DNA of 29,429 nt from Pleurotus djamor (GCA_029747585.1 JAPEVF010000576.1:1-29429); one strand, 5' to 3'. Numbered from the stretch's first letter, positions 11,038 through 20,995 are shown. Notes: a model not told the origin generated them from the letters alone. Numbers and translations: made by a program.

Positions 11038-11895
11038 ATGTGAGTACTTATCTTTGACCTTTTGACCTATTCCGTGCTGACCCTCCCTCCCAGGACACCG
11101 TGGTCAATAACTCTCTCCCCTCGAGATGCCCTCGTCCAGCAACCATACACACCCGTAGCGACGTGTCCAGGGTACGTTTGCCCAAGTTCGCGAAAGGGAA
11201 GGGCGAGTAACGGGTGAGTCGTCGAAGAATTGTGTCGGAAGGGTAAAGTTTTGAAGATTTGTTTTTTGTTTCTGATTTTCTCGATGGTGGCGAGCTTCGG
11301 GGTTGTTCTCAAACTTTTTTTCGTGTCTTCGGTGAGTTGGTTCCGCCTGTTTTCAAGCGGGTATAGTCTTGCTAAGGTGAGGGGTAGATGGGTCTTGCAT
11401 ATAGGCGGTCATNGGGGAGAGTTTGGGTATGGTTTGGGATTATGGGGATGGGGGACCAAAATCCAATATAGTGCCGTTTTTGTCTTTTTCAACTTTTTCA
11501 TCCACCTCTACGATTTCCTCCTAAAGCGCATGTACTCGGCTTTCGCGAGCACTGAGATCTGAGAGCTCGGGTACGTGTGTTCTCCTTGGCTGGATTGGCT
11601 GGATTGGACTTGCTGGGAGGAAAGGGGCAGAAGGGAGAGAGGTGTGGGAACGGGAACGGGAAAAGCGTTGCAGATAAGCGCAAAGTAAAAGAGGCAAGGG
11701 CCTGGCGAGTGGGGGATGGCAGGGGAGTCGAGGGGACGGCTGTCTGTCTCGTGCGAGACGTGTGGAATGGACGAGTCCAAAGCTAAGCCTAACGTAAGCC
11801 AGAGCCGGAAGCGTGCAACAACGACAAGGAAGAGATGGGATAGTCGAGGTATGGATGGCGACGACGCTCTTTCGTGTGATGATGGGGGAAAGAAG
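11038..11895. other. Intergenic, presumed upstream region of the 211-aa gene
   Basis: Short frames on both strands lack an ATG or look random. A plus-strand ATG at 11716 opens a 66-codon frame containing a CETC motif and a GTAAGC donor word after about 30 codons, but no in-phase continuation was found. One isolated N occurs at 11413 beside a G run. G-rich plus-strand composition is notable from 11370 to 11470. Confidence 0.35.
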
Positions 11896-12209
11896 CTAAG
11901 ATGCGGACGCTTCTGAGGTCAATGGGTTGCATGACGCTGTAGGGTAGCCGATGGTGTTGTAGAACAGCAGACGCTTGAGGAACTTGCTGATGCGTACTTT
12001 GGAGGTGAGCTTAACTCCTTTGGCATCCCTGAAACAGTCCATGGCCGATGACGAAGTGCCGAGTTGTTGCTCTTTCCTCGTTCGATGCACACACAATGAC
12101 CAGTCTTTTGCCCTTCCACAAAACACCTTTCGAGAGGCTCGTGTGCCGAGTCAATTTGAGGTGGGGAGAGCTGGGAGGGTGATAAAATGGGCTCGATTTG
12201 TGTAGTCAT
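11896..12209 (-). CDS. Small hypothetical protein, 71 aa, two exons
   Basis: ATG at 12209; exon 1 12209-12127, intron of 98 nt (GTGTTT to TTTCAG), exon 2 12028-11896 ending TAG. The phase-2 junction gives 72 codons in total. Exon 2 reads as a basic, amphipathic segment (KLTSKVRISKFLKRLLFYNT) that is more protein-like than the unspliced continuation, which is why I splice. There is no signal peptide or known domain. The nearest promoter signal is the TATA box at 12633-12640, giving a leader of about 400 nt that probably contains an intron. The unspliced alternative is a 96-codon frame ending at 11919. Small size keeps confidence low. Confidence 0.35.
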
Positions 12210-12632
12210 CGCTTTGCGGACCAGGAAAAAAGAGCTTTGCGTTTCGAGCCGAAATAAGGTTGGGAGGGTGAGGATAGCAATAGAATGGTGTATTGTTGTG
12301 TGGTGTTTTGAATGCGAGGAGGTTGCCTCAGGCTAACCGTGCCGGCGATCCTTGACCTGTACCGAGTAGGTGAGTAAGGGAATAAGAGAGGTGGGGATGA
12401 AGAGGAGAGACGAGCGGAGAGGCTGAACGACGAGGCGAAGTGACTTGAGAGCGAGGCGGATCGAAAGGCGGTACGGTGACCAAGTGACGGCGAACGAACG
12501 AAGCGGATGTGAAAAGGCTGCGGTGCCGAGAGAAACGATGAGAGCGACGAGAAGGAGCTGAGACGAGCACACGAAGGCAGATAACGAGGAGGGGAGAAGA
12601 TGAGATGATCTTTTGTGGTACGAAACTACAGG
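12210..12632 (-). other. Long pyrimidine-rich leader candidate
   Basis: Between the TATA box and the ATG at 12209 the minus strand is strongly C/T-rich. It contains a signal-peptide-like open stretch (SSQLLLVALIVSLGTAAFSH) in a frame that has no ATG. It could be a 5' leader or an exon of a secreted protein whose start is missing. No in-phase link to the 71-aa gene was found. Confidence 0.3.
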
Positions 12633-12640
12633 TTTTTATA
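12633..12640 (-). promoter_or_regulatory. TATA box (TATAAAAA), minus strand
   Basis: A perfect TATAAAAA on the minus strand followed after about 30 nt by a C/T-rich tract beginning CATCTCATCTTCTCC, which is typical of basidiomycete transcription starts. Likely serves the small minus-strand gene at 11896-12209. Confidence 0.5.
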
Positions 12641-12960
12641 GAAAATGCGAGTGCAATTTCCTCGGAATGAGGTGGAGTGAGCAAGACATGGGAAGGAACT
12701 AGGAAATGTCGAGAGTGACAATGTAAAGTAGCGATGATCCTGTAAATTCGACATGGAAGCGTAGAAGTCGGGGTATTATAATAAAGAAGGCGAACGATGT
12801 GATGGTGGTATGTGGAATCGGGAGGGAAGTAAGAGAGGCGACGATCATTGGCGGCTATGAGCGGCTATGTCAAAGCTGGTCTGTCAGACGTCGCGGTCCC
12901 GTGATCTAGGGGAAAGGAAAAAGGCAAGCTACGTGCCCAGAGGGAAGGGAAACCATACAA

Positions 12961-13690
12961 CGGCGTCGATTCGTCTATATATCGCTCGTTGGGGGTCAGG
13001 AAACAAGTCTTGCAGGTTGAGAAGGTCGGGAGCGCCGGGGAGGGACAAAATGGCGTTGATTTCTACCGACATCGTCGTAAGGCGATCGTGGAAGGCGGAG
13101 AGGATGAGGGTGGTGTCGATTCAATGGGGCGAGGCTATAATACCAATAAAATGGCGAATTTCTGCGTATCCATTGCTTTTGAGACCCACGAGAGCGAAAA
13201 AAGAGACGTGCCCAAACTCCCTCGAGTCATCCACAAATCGTTGTTCCGCGATAGAACGAGCTGCCGAATGAGAGGGTTACGTTGTTTTGAGTTAACGGGG
13301 AGGTGGGGGACGGTGAACTTTGTGGGACCGATAAAATGGCGCATTTCTATACAGACATCGTTAGTGAGCATCACCGAAGCAGAAAAAACGAGCAACTCAC
13401 CTATTCACCCATTGGAAACTCGATTTCAAGGGCTTGAATCGTAGGAGGTACCGATAGAATGGGGAAACTCTGTACATATATCGTTCATCAGCAACGGAAA
13501 GAATCGTAGCAATTGTCATGCTTACCGTTGCGATGCTCCGAGTTTAGATGGACGATTCGGGGGGTTCAGTTTGTTCTGTAAATCTGGTCCTTGTGTGTCG
13601 TTCAGAGGGTTGAGAGAAGGAGAGACGAGGGTACCAGCAAAATGGAGAATTTCTGTAGATATATCGTTGATCAGCGCGAGTCTAAGCTCC
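12961..13690 (+). repeat. Diverged tandem array, six copies of a ~45-bp core
   Basis: A core close to AAAATGGCGAATTTCTGTA, then ATATCG at a fixed offset of 21 bases from the TGG, then often a TTGATCAGC-like word, occurs with the TGG (or CGG) at 12961, 13051, 13152, 13337, 13460 and 13643. Spacings are 90, 101, 185, 123 and 183 bp, so the last four copies suggest a higher-order unit of about 306-308 bp made of two half-units. Copies share roughly 60-80 percent of core positions; the sequence between them is only weakly alike. A GTACC or GGACC word precedes most copies. In one plus frame several copies read as a PIKWRIS-like peptide, but no continuous ORF spans the array and stops interrupt it. 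Best read as an old minisatellite or repeated regulatory/exonic module. Confidence 0.6.
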
Positions 13691-13908
13691 AGAATGAATG
13701 TCCTTACCATTTCCCAACGCACAGTCACCGAAATTAGAGGAAAAGATACGNAAAACGTCCGTATCGCGCCGGCGTACTCAGAGAGCTGTTTCGAGACATT
13801 TGACGGACGATGAAACGTCGAAGGATTGAGAGGAGAGGAAGATGGAGGGAAATGTGGAGGGATAAGCCAAAGAAAAGTCGAGTTCATTAGCTTTAGAAAA
13901 AGAGAAAA

Positions 13909-14170
13909 ATGGCTCCGAGAAAAAGGGAGAGCGTAAGTGGCCCAGAGGTAGTTGAAATATGCACTAGGGAGGGCGAGCGGTCGACAGGGAAGGCANTGGG
14001 NCGGCGAAACGACGGCGGTGTGGAGGAAGAGAACAGGATCGCCCAAGTGGACGGCGGCGCCAAGCGCATCAGGGGCTCGGGAGCCAGGATTCACCGAAAA
14101 TTCAAGTCCACCTCTGCATCGTCAATCACACCCAGTTTTTGCAGTGTATAAGTATACGGTAGATGAATGA
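13909..14170 (+). CDS. Small hypothetical ORF, 68 aa, two exons, two N bases
   Basis: ATG 13909 opens a basic start (MAPRKRES) followed at once by a strong GTAAGT donor; splicing 13933-13987 (55 nt, ending GACAG) in phase gives 69 codons ending TGA at 14170. Two N bases (13996, 14001) fall at the start of exon 2. The product is rich in Ser, Pro, Arg and Ala with no domain. Read without splicing, another frame ends at 14151. Both are short, so this may be chance. It lies about 450 bp upstream of the TATA box at 14617. Confidence 0.25.
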
Positions 14171-14616
14171 GTATGAGTGTAGCTCAGACTGAGAGTACCA
14201 GTCAAGAAATTTCAGTCGCGCGAAGAAATTTTCTCCGACTCTGGCTTCCCCTTTCCTTCTCCTATCCGTCCTTCTCCTCGTTCTTCGTCGTTTCTACCTT
14301 CCTCAACGCCGTAATCATGCACCAGCTGTAGTACCAAGCGCCCGTAGTACATCAGAGACGTGGACCAGTCAGATACTGCCAGCAAAAACAGACAGGGATC
14401 ACTGGGACCTCAATAAGCTGTCTCTCTCCTCGTCGTACTCTTCATCACCGTCGCTCGTTCCAGCGGGGACTTGGCTCACTAGTGTGTGGAACCCTGGGCG
14501 CTAATACTCTTCGCTTGAATGTTAGCCGATATGACATCATTCTGCAGTTAATTCTTTCAGACACCGGAACGCCATCCATTCGGAAATGCACGAATCTACT
14601 TACTTCTCCGTCTCCC
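14171..14616 (+). other. Upstream region of the intron-dense plus-strand unit
   Basis: No open frame of note. C/T-rich stretches around 14230-14310 and 14410-14460 and the TATA box at the right edge suggest promoter sequence for the unit starting near 14650. Confidence 0.4.
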
Positions 14617-14624
14617 TATAAATA
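14617..14624 (+). promoter_or_regulatory. TATA box (TATAAATA), plus strand
   Basis: TATAAATA preceded by CTCCC and followed 25-35 nt later by a long C/T-only tract (about 14655-14780), the usual architecture of a strong basidiomycete promoter and 5' leader. Confidence 0.6.
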
Positions 14625-16507
14625 GTGGCCTGGTTTTGCCTTAGAGTCCCCATTATCCTCTCCTCTACTCCTCTACTCCTCCTCTCCTCTCCGTTCGTCC
14701 TCTCTCTTCTCATCGTCTCTTTCTCTCGTCTCCTTTCTCGCTTCTCTCCGCTCATCCACCACTCGCTTTACCCAGCTATCATTATTTGTGCTTCGTCACT
14801 CTGCCCCAGTCGTAAGTCTTTCTGCTTACTCAGACTACCAGTCTCGCTTCTAACCATCGTGCTTCTTTCTTTACTTTGAATGTAGGAAACACGATTTAGC
14901 GATTTTACGGCTCGATCACCAGAGTCCCTCAAAGGCAAGTCAATATTTCGGATTAATGACTTTGAATTCGCTCTAATACCCTCTAATTACAGTCATCACG
15001 ACTACTTCTTTCCTTGTTAACGGTGAGAGCTTTTTGTCGATCAATCTCTCAATTACTTTTCTGACTTTACTTTTCAGATTTCGCATCGATCACTTAGAGT
15101 ATACTTACTCGTCCAGCTCGTTACTAACTTTCTTGATTATTACGGTCAGTACAAGGTCAAATTGGATTTGTATTCCGTTAACAAATTTCGTTTCTAGCTC
15201 TATTGACACTTTGGTAAGCGTTTAACACTTCTTACTGATCCTTGCGCATCTGAATCATTTACGTCACTGACAAATTTCACTTATTCATGTTCATTTGAGT
15301 GGTACTCGCAAAATTCACATTCCTGGTTCATTTCTACATCCGTTTACTCGCCGTGATCGTCGTCGCCGGTGACGAGGACCTGTTCGGCGCTGTGTGTCAC
15401 AGCGACTAGACCGGGTACCGGGTATGTGATCGGTTGACTTTCCGCCTCCCTGACATTTACACAATTCCAACCTTTGCCGTTGTCCTCGTTAGCCGACCGA
15501 CAGAAACTTAGTCTTCAATGCAGGGCAAGTCCCTGATGATTGATATTCTGGCTCACGACTAGGCTCTAAAGATCGGGCATGGGTACACCTACTCATCCCC
15601 GTCTGCCCAGGTATCCCTTGAAACCAAGGTCTCGGTGAGTTGTGACTTCATTGTCCATTTTCAGATTGTACTCACTTTGCTGTTCTGCGTGCTGACAGCT
15701 CTCGCAACATGCCAATGAACTCAGATACATCCACATCCACTCATCCCCATCTGCCTACACCTCGACCCTAGACATGGACTTTGATCGGGTAAGTCCCTAC
15801 GATCTCGTTCCCAAAATAGTCGTACTCACTTCTTTCCTCCCCACACTCTAGATTCTTTGTCTCCATCCTCAAGACCTCTTCACGACCTTGCAGGTAAGTC
15901 TCAGAAGGTTCGCACCTAAAACTCCTAAAGGAGCTGACATGGATACTTAGGCGATGCGCGACGACAATGGATACTCACCCCCGAAATCCGCTGATCCCTC
16001 AAGTATTCCCTTTTCCGCATCAAACTCTGCACTCTCGCAGAGCTCACCGACGACCTCGAGTACACTTGCTCATCCCCATCTGCCTACACCTCCACCTGAG
16101 CCATGATGTAAGCCGCTTATTTCATGCCCAAAATGGTTTACTTACATTTTGCTTCCTACCCGCTCCTTAGAACCTGAGTCCCCTTCCCCGCGATGAGACG
16201 GAGCGACTGGGAACGGTTTAGACCCGAAAGGTAAGCCGTACGTCCATCGTTCCCGAGATCTACAAGACCTGACATCAGTTTTCCGAGCGTTCCGTGACAC
16301 AACCCCACCTTTACCCGAAAAGCACAGCTCCTTGAATTCTTCGTCAAAGGCGATACGCCTACCCATTCACTTATATCCCCGACACGGTACGTCCCTAGTA
16401 GAACTTTGATACCGCTTCCGAAAGCTAACGAGATGTTCGTTAGTAATTTTGTTTTTCGTTCTCAGGACTAAATCCTCGATATCTCCATGAGAAGTGCAGG
16501 CGACTGA
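14625..16507 (+). other. Intron-rich leader or decayed exons of a plus-strand transcription unit
   Basis: Downstream of the TATA box, strong donors (GTAAGT, GTGAGA, GTCAGT, GTAAGC, GTACGT) alternate with branch-like words and CAG/TAG acceptors every 60-150 nt. Some putative exons join in phase, for example the ones at 15699-15789, 15852-15893 and from 15951 (peptides NELRYIHIHSSPSAYTST, then ILCLHPQDLFTTLQ, then AMRDDNGY). Others meet in-frame stops, and no ATG starts a long chain. It may be a non-coding multi-intron RNA, a 5' leader, or a pseudogene of a gene with many micro-exons. I cannot decide between these. Confidence 0.45.
15092..16102 (+). repeat. Repeated exon motif (SSPSAY-type), four diverged copies
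   Basis: The DNA word CTCATCCCCATCTGCCTACA (or a close variant) occurs near 15589, 15738 and 16068, with a weaker relative near 15108. In one frame they read LEYTYSS, GHGYTYSSPSAQ, RYIHIHSSPSAYTST and LEYTCSSPSAYTST. Spacing is irregular (about 150-480 bp) and each copy is followed shortly by a donor-like word, as if an exon had been duplicated together with its splice sites. Stops interrupt at least two copies. Confidence 0.5.
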
Positions 16508-17015
16508 ATGTGGTCGGGTTTCCCTGAGAGGTACGTGATGGTATCATCTTCACCCGAGTTTATTAACGGCTGACTGCAACGATCATCGTTCTAGGACAAA
16601 ATCGCTTCTCGGTCAGTTTGAAAAATTGAAATTTCCCAACAAGCTCAAGATATCAACGTACGAATCTAGTTTCCCCATGTTACGACACTGCTACCGCATC
16701 CAGAACCGAGTTTACAGAGGCTTGGTACTTCCTTTCGGAGCTGAGGAATGACTTCGCCCCGAAACACTTCCAAACCAGAAACGCACGTAATACTAGCCGC
16801 GTAACCGATCTAGAAGTCAATTTAGATCATCAGTAAGTCAGGCTAACGCGTCTCCAGAACGATCTACGCACATCTTTGCTAGTTTATGCTTCCCCTACTT
16901 TCCGGGGGAGAATCCTACTCTCCTACACGCAACCTTGGGAGGACAGGTCCAAATGGTACGACAGATCGATGGCGAGTCATGCCTAGCCGTTTTTAACCGT
17001 GTCGTTCGAGCTTAA
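16508..17015 (+). CDS. Hypothetical protein, 115 aa, four short exons
   Basis: Exons 16508-16530, 16595-16657, 16704-16832 and 16883-17015; introns of 64, 46 and 50 nt with donors GTACGT, GTACGA and GTAAGT and acceptors CTAG, CCAG and CTAG. All junctions are in phase and give an ATG-to-TAA frame of 116 codons. The spliced peptide is well balanced (for example LGQFEKLKFPNKLK, EAWYFLSELRNDFAPKHF, NPTLLHATLGGQVQ) and has no signal peptide or recognised domain. An in-frame TGA directly precedes the ATG. It may be a self-standing small gene or a surviving block of the larger intron-dense unit on either side; the same style of short exons and introns continues both up- and downstream. Confidence 0.45.
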
Positions 17016-17180
17016 TCGTCCATCTTCAGGTATTTTCGTGAAGATTCGTCCCATCCATGTCCGAAAATGAAAGATTGACGACCAACCACGAAGATACCTC
17101 CCGCGATCGATGTGGTTCCTTGGTTGTACGCTGTGGACGACCCCTGGACCGAATTTGCAAGAGGCTACGGTCGCTTCTTG

Positions 17181-17787
17181 ACATGTGATCCATGTACCAT
17201 CTCCTCGCGCCGATTTGCCAAAGCGACCGAATACGGCAAAACTTGCGCCAGGAGAACAATCCCTAAGGGTCACTGAGTAAGAGGTAAGCCAGCTTGACAA
17301 CGTTCATTGAATACTCACTTATCTATGGTCGCTTTTTGCATTTTTCACCTCTAGGGACAGAACCTTTGTTTCAATCTTGATGCGTCATGTTGAATCGAAG
17401 GCTCCCTGGGCGGTACGTCGTTTGCGCAACCTTGTATATCGTTTTTAGATCGCCGACGACGGATTTGATGATGTTACAGAGCAGTCGCCTCGCCTTGAGG
17501 TCGAAAATGTTGATTTCCCAGCGAACGAGGAAACGCTGGCCAAAATGCAATCATACACCCGAGATCAAATCATGGGGTATTGGCGCACCTACGGCCAAGG
17601 TTTCAAGACCGCCCATAATCTTCAAATTTTTGATTTTCGAGCTCGAATCTTGATATATCGCGTCGGTTCTTGCTGTCCCTTGGAGGTACGCCGTCTATGG
17701 GCCGTTTAGTACTGGTCACAACACGCTGACATCGATGTGAAATAGAATACCCTCGGGTTTTCCGCCCGACCAACCAAGAAATCTTGA
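17181..17787 (+). CDS. Coding chain of unknown family, start not resolved
   Basis: Open sequence from 17181 (after an in-frame TGA) to 17276, then exons 17355-17412, 17449-17685 and 17746-17787, ending TGA. Introns are 78, 36 and 60 nt (GTAAGA to CTAG, GTACGT to TTTAG, GTACGC to ATAG) and all are in phase. The 79-codon third exon is clearly protein-like (FDDVTEQSPRLEVENVDFPA, QIMGYWRTYGQGFKTAHNLQ). The first in-frame ATG is in the second exon, giving 103 aa if used; otherwise an upstream exon is missing. Immediately upstream another plus frame is also protein-like (VPWLYAVDDPWTEFARGYGR), suggesting a frameshift or an unrecognised intron near 17180-17220. Family unknown. Possibly part of the same gene as the 115-aa chain. 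Confidence 0.4.
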
Positions 17788-18494
17788 ATAACCCAACAAT
17801 GGCGAAATGCTCGCCAAATCGAAGTATACCCCCATGGTCGTGGATGATGTCGTCACCTCTGGCGACGTTTGCGACAGGCTTCACCAAGAATTAAAGATTT
17901 CGACGCTGAGTCGTCTCCCTTGGTCGAAATTTTGAAATGTGCTGGGAACGCCGGACGAACGCCGGGGACACGATCGTATGACCTATACGAAACGTGTGTG
18001 AGTTGATTCGTACCTGTTACTATGCTTGTTACTCACAAATATCAGATTTTTTTTATTTTTCCCGCTCCCCGCGTAGATGATCGAGTTTCTCGCTTGGTTG
18101 TTATCCGTTCCGCTCAGAAGTTGCGGCGCATCAAAGGTATGTTGTTTAAACATCTCTGACTGTGTTAGCATGGTACCCCACCCTCCGAAGCGAAAACTTG
18201 AAAAATCAGTCGGGCACTCAAGATATCGGAGTGGGAGGTGAGTCTTTAGGGAAAGAGAGAATACAAGGTACGCACCAGCGTGAGACCGCTGCATACGCAG
18301 TCAGGTGTTTATCCGTTACCACAAGCTTCGGCGCTCATCGCAGATCTTGATATATCGGAGCCTTGGGTGAGAGTACATGCCCGGTTGACATTTAAGGCGC
18401 TCTGGGCAATGATGAGGCGTCGAGACTTGAGCGTGAGAATCGAGTTTTTGGGCCAAGCTATGGTGGAGTGAGAGCAGCAGCGGTGGGGGTGACA
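17788..18494 (+). other. Coding-like fragments in shifting frames
   Basis: Two overlapping plus-strand stretches look protein-coding but lie in different frames: one from ATG 17805 (MLAKSKYTPMVVDDVVTSGD) ending near 17935, the other from about 17846 (FDAESSPLVEILKCAGNAGR) running into a GTGAGT donor near 17998 with a CAG acceptor at about 18045. A third open stretch lies near 18340-18470. Single-base shifts or missed short introns separate them. Probably the decayed 3' part of the intron-dense unit. It is convergent with the minus-strand gene that ends at 18495. Confidence 0.35.
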
Positions 18495-19731
18495 CTAATT
18501 ACAGATGAGGCGCATGAAGGGCTGGAGTCGGGGTTAAAGATGAGGCGATCAGTGATTCATGAGTACAAAAAAGACTGGTCTCAAGCACTTACCGAGATCA
18601 GAAAGTTAGAAACGGCTCGGGGTTTCATTTTCCAGCGCAAATCAGCGCATCCTCTGGAGTAGCCCATTGTCTTGAGCAGAATTTTAGCCTTCCTTGGTAG
18701 CCAAGGCGAAAGGTGGTACCAGGGCGTGGTGACGGAGAGGCTGGGCTTCAGTGAACCTGTCAGTGACGATGAGTTATGTATCCATGGTTCATGGTGGTTC
18801 AAGGGAGAAACAGAACGCAACACATTGAAACGTAGGTCAAGGACATGGTAGTTGGAGGAAGAGAGAAATTAGACGCCAGATAGGCACCTGAGTTCACGCC
18901 TGAGACCAACATCCACTCTGCCTGCTACATCCGAACAGTCGTCTCTGGCAGCGTCATCGACGGAGACGATTCCCGTACTCCCATCACCGACAACGGGATG
19001 GGAGCCATTTTTGACTTTGCCGTCGGCTCGGGAGCGATGTTGAGAGTCAAGGGCGGAGCCTGGAGAAAGGAGCCAGTGGTGGTCATGGTTGTAAACGGCT
19101 TGTCTGAGGTGACATGGGAGGAAGGCACGGGGATCTATGTGCCTACATGAACACGACATTAGCGAAAGTTTGACGCGGGAGACCGGGATGTGGCAAATGA
19201 CCGGGGACAGGGAAGGGGGAGGAAGGAATAAGCAAAGGAAGAGGGGGACGTACGAAAGTTGGTGTAGCCTCCGTGAACTCGATACCTCTAGTACCTCCAC
19301 TGACCGACAAGGAGAGCTTGATCAACACCATAGAAGGTTGCCCTTCGTGCTCGGAATTCCCTGTCTCCATATCGAGCGTGCTGGTAACCTATGCCGGTTA
19401 TCCAACTACGTCCCTCTGCGAAGGGGGTTCCTGCTCGTGTGGTGTGCGAAAGTAATTGCCCAATACGCCAGATGTCAATCGGGGGTAACGGCAGATGCGC
19501 GTGGGGTGCGCATCCATCGATAACAATCGTCCAAAGGTCGAAGGATGTCCTGGACACGTCGTGAAACTTAAGGTGGAAACCTCGTCGTTGACGACGTGTG
19601 ACGCCCTGTACGCCGAGAAAAACCAGTTCAGAAATGATGCAACCGTACGAGCACAAGGACAAAAACAAAATGGTGAACACGAGAACCGAGCGAGAAAAGG
19701 AACGCGAGTCAAAGCAAGAAAGTAAACTCAC
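18495..19731 (-). CDS. Unrecognised seven-exon gene, start not resolved
   Basis: Minus-strand exons: to 19649 (from about 19731), 19605-19467, 19388-19254, 19134-18979, 18924-18888, 18756-18593 and 18521-18495 (TAG). Introns of 43, 78, 119, 54, 131 and 71 nt have donors GTACGG, GTATTG, GTACGT, GTACGG, GTGCCT and GTAAGT, and every junction keeps phase. The first exon encodes a hydrophobic signal-like segment (VLVFTILFLSLCS) followed by SHVVNDEVSTLSFTTCPG, but it has no ATG; a start exon is missing, or translation begins at an internal Met such as that in exon 2 (MDAHPTRICRYP) or exon 3 (METGNSEHEG). The mature part is about 220 aa and shows no known domain; secretion is an inference. Plus-strand frames across 18650-19148 are also open, but they lack consistent splice phases. 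Confidence 0.5.
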
Positions 19732-20618
19732 GATCTCAGCTCATACCCAACTCACATCTTCGACTCAGCCGATGCCTCTTCCCTCCCGCATATATCCAAG
19801 CTTCTCGATATTTGTGTCCCCTCCGCGTTCGTGAGGAAGCCATAGCCTTCATCATTGTTGCTGGGAACATTTGAATGTTGAAAAACATAAATTCAAGGAG
19901 TGGGATAGGCTTGATCCTCTGAATCGGTCTCTCCGAGGTCATGGGATTCAAGGTTCTGGTAGACGCTGGCTATCCAGTCGTTACCCCATCCCCTCTCCTC
20001 CCAGTACCTCTTTGATACTAGGCAGAGTCAGCGAAGCCACACCGAGGATACGGCGCGTATAGATAGAGTAGTCTGAAAAAGTGGGTGTATCGGTCAAAAT
20101 CACGTCAGAGTCGCAGCATTGAGAGACACGCACCCGAGAACATTATTCAAGGAATATACTGCTAGCCTTTTACATCGTCTTCACGTAGTTTAGTGGTCTG
20201 GCGGTCAAAGAGCGTCGGACGGGAGGGAGGAGAGGAGATGGTGGGAGGAAGACAGAGTCGCAGCGACGCACTCCGACGCGTACGGTCACGGTCACGGCAT
20301 TCAATCTCAATTTCAGCTCCGAAGGGGATCAGTGACAGGGGCTAGGAGCCTCAGCTGCGTCAACACACAAAGGGGCGTCCAAGCCAAGGCGTACAAACTG
20401 ATTTCTTGTTTAAATTGCTTTCTTGTTTTTGTCTGCGTTTCGCATTCTGCTTTCGCAATTCTTAGACCATTTCTGCTCACCTGCTTATTACTGGCATTAC
20501 TGCACATATGTACACGCTGAAGTAAATCTACGTACTATACTTGTTAGTGTGGGCCATCGCGGAGCGTGGCATGTACGCGTCCGTAAGTACGAGAGGCTTA
20601 CGGAAACTTTTGCGTCAT
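19732..20618. other. No supported gene
   Basis: Short frames only. A minus-strand frame from 19905 down to 19736 (MMKAMASSRTRRGHKYREAW) could be the missing first exon of the gene at 18495-19731, but no donor gives the right phase. Near 20190 a D-arm-like word GTAGTTTAGTGG occurs without the rest of a tRNA. T-rich plus-strand sequence at 20400-20480 yields hydrophobic chance frames. Confidence 0.35.
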
Positions 20619-20995
20619 CTAAGATGTGTAATCTCCGCATACATCAAGGATGAAATCATGAAACAAACGTGTATCCAGTCCCAGCTTGGTCAGATGCTCC
20701 GAAAAATGGCTGCTTCTCGATACACTGGCGTGCAAGCAGGACCAGCAATTTTGATCGTGATTTCCTTTGTCAACGCAAGATGGCGCAATGGTGCTTGAGA
20801 AAGATGGGTGAATCGACTCAATACAGGATATTGGTCGTCCGGCCAATAAGGCTCGATTGTGATGCATCTGTACATCTGAGGTAAGGCCAGAACATACATC
20901 TGACGGCAGGTAAACAGCATTCGATGGAGATCAGTGCTCTGAGGGATTCCAAGATCGCCGAGGATTTTGATCCAGATTTCTATCGGAAAATCCAT
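20619..20995 (-). pseudogene. F-box protein N-terminal fragment
   Basis: ATG at 20995 starts MDFPIEIWIKILGDLG, then TCRQMYVLALPQMYRCITI at about residues 29-47: the P-x-E-[IL]-W-x-x-I-L start and the cysteine/arginine-led second helix are the hallmark of basidiomycete F-box domains, which bind Skp1 in SCF ubiquitin ligases. The frame stops at 20690 after 101 codons, whereas such proteins usually have several hundred residues with a C-terminal target-recognition region. From about 20715 a neighbouring frame continues plausibly (SEHLTKLGLDTRLFHDFILD) to 20619, so a frameshift has probably broken the gene. No further exon was found. F-box identity is established-family knowledge; the pseudogene status is my inference. 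Confidence 0.6.

Noticed and set aside
12867..13271. 134-codon plus-strand ORF across the repeat array
   Set aside because: Composition looks random (Arg/Ser-rich), it is built from the tandem repeat copies and no promoter or splice signals support it.
12961..13690. CRISPR array interpretation of the regularly repeated core
   Set aside because: Copies are diverged, spacing is uneven and 90-185 bp, and the genome is eukaryotic with spliceosomal introns.
18650..19148. Plus-strand coding-like frames (for example ending EVTWEEGTGIYVPT)
   Set aside because: Attractive composition, but no splice phase connects the plus-strand blocks and an in-frame TAG interrupts them, whereas the minus strand gives six consistent introns across the same DNA.
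20185..20215. tRNA-like D-arm word GTAGTTTAGTGG
   Set aside because: No T-arm GTTCRANNC, no matching acceptor stem and no plausible anticodon arm follow. Likewise GTTCGATTC near 2790 has no A box and is inside a coding frame.
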